Positions 63,970 to 64,000 of a DNA stretch of 64,000 bases are shown in pieces. Position numbers and translations under genes: made by a program. Numbering within the stretch: the first letter of the stretch is position 1; every line of letters begins with the position of its first letter. This DNA is from Pelargonium tetragonum (lineage: Eukaryota > Streptophyta > Magnoliopsida > Geraniales > Geraniaceae): contig JAYMTL010000012.1 in assembly GCA_036897445.1 (NCBI GenBank), positions 1 through 64,000 on the forward strand. The letters are read 5' to 3'. The notes under the pieces are model-generated. The model saw only the letters and a list, made by a program, of their open reading frames with translations, was not told where the DNA came from and searched no databases.

Positions 63970-64000
63970 TTTTTGGGGCAGCAGTTGAACCCGCGACCAT
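63970..64000 (-). pseudogene. trnK-like 3' end, cut by the window edge
   Basis: The last bases, read on the minus strand, give ATGGTCGCGGG, TTCAACT and GCTGC. Against remembered plant mitochondrial trnK (from ATGGTCGC through CTGC) there are three differences in 23 bases. The T stem pairs at four of five positions. The acceptor strand that follows (CCCAAAA) does not match the trnK ending. The D and anticodon arms would lie beyond the window, so whether the rest is intact cannot be judged. It is in the opposite orientation to copies A and B. Confidence 0.55.

Noticed and set aside
1-64000. CRISPR array, insertion sequence, LTR element or ribosomal RNA
   Set aside because: No regularly spaced repeats, no terminal repeats flanking a coding body, no polymerase or transposase motifs, and no conserved rRNA core words were seen on either strand.

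Overview
This 64 kb window is about one third G+C by eye and appears to hold no intact gene. The longest open frame on either strand has 103 codons. That is roughly what chance gives in 64 kb of DNA this AT-rich, and none of the translated frames resembles a protein family I know. I see no rRNA core motif, group I or II intron core, transposase, reverse transcriptase or CRISPR array. CG dinucleotides are not obviously depleted in the lines I counted, and there are no long homopolymers or long microsatellites. Both points fit organelle DNA better than methylated nuclear DNA.

The only recognisable genes are decayed tRNA relics. Two near full-length copies resemble plant mitochondrial trnK(UUU) (40024-40096 and 48747-48819, + strand), and a third trnK-like 3' end runs off the right edge (63970-64000, - strand). 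A trnW(CCA)-like relic lies at 41880-41954 (-), a trnN-like fragment at 32763-32808 (-), and weaker tRNA-like pieces at 16630-16695 (-), 21255-21325 (-), 47861-47894 (+) and 51896-51960 (-). A plant-type trnK together with trnW and trnN points to a streptophyte (land plant or relative) mitochondrial genome, or a nuclear copy of one. The family comparisons rest on remembered sequences, not on a search. The low G+C would be unusual for a flowering-plant mitochondrion, so the organism stays open.

Layout: 1-16.2 kb and 21.3-32.7 kb hold only short repeats and hairpins. Weak tRNA-like arms lie near 16.6 and 21.3 kb. The better tRNA relics lie between 32.7 and 52 kb. 52-63.9 kb is again featureless until the trnK-like end. 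Scattered through the whole window are exact short tandem duplications, GC-rich palindromic boxes (GGATCC and GGAATTCC are clearly over-represented), and a few small Lys/Ala-rich open frames, two of which share a short in-frame motif. No operon or working pathway can be described. The window looks like non-coding spacer, perhaps from an 'empty' chromosome of an expanded multichromosomal mitochondrial genome.
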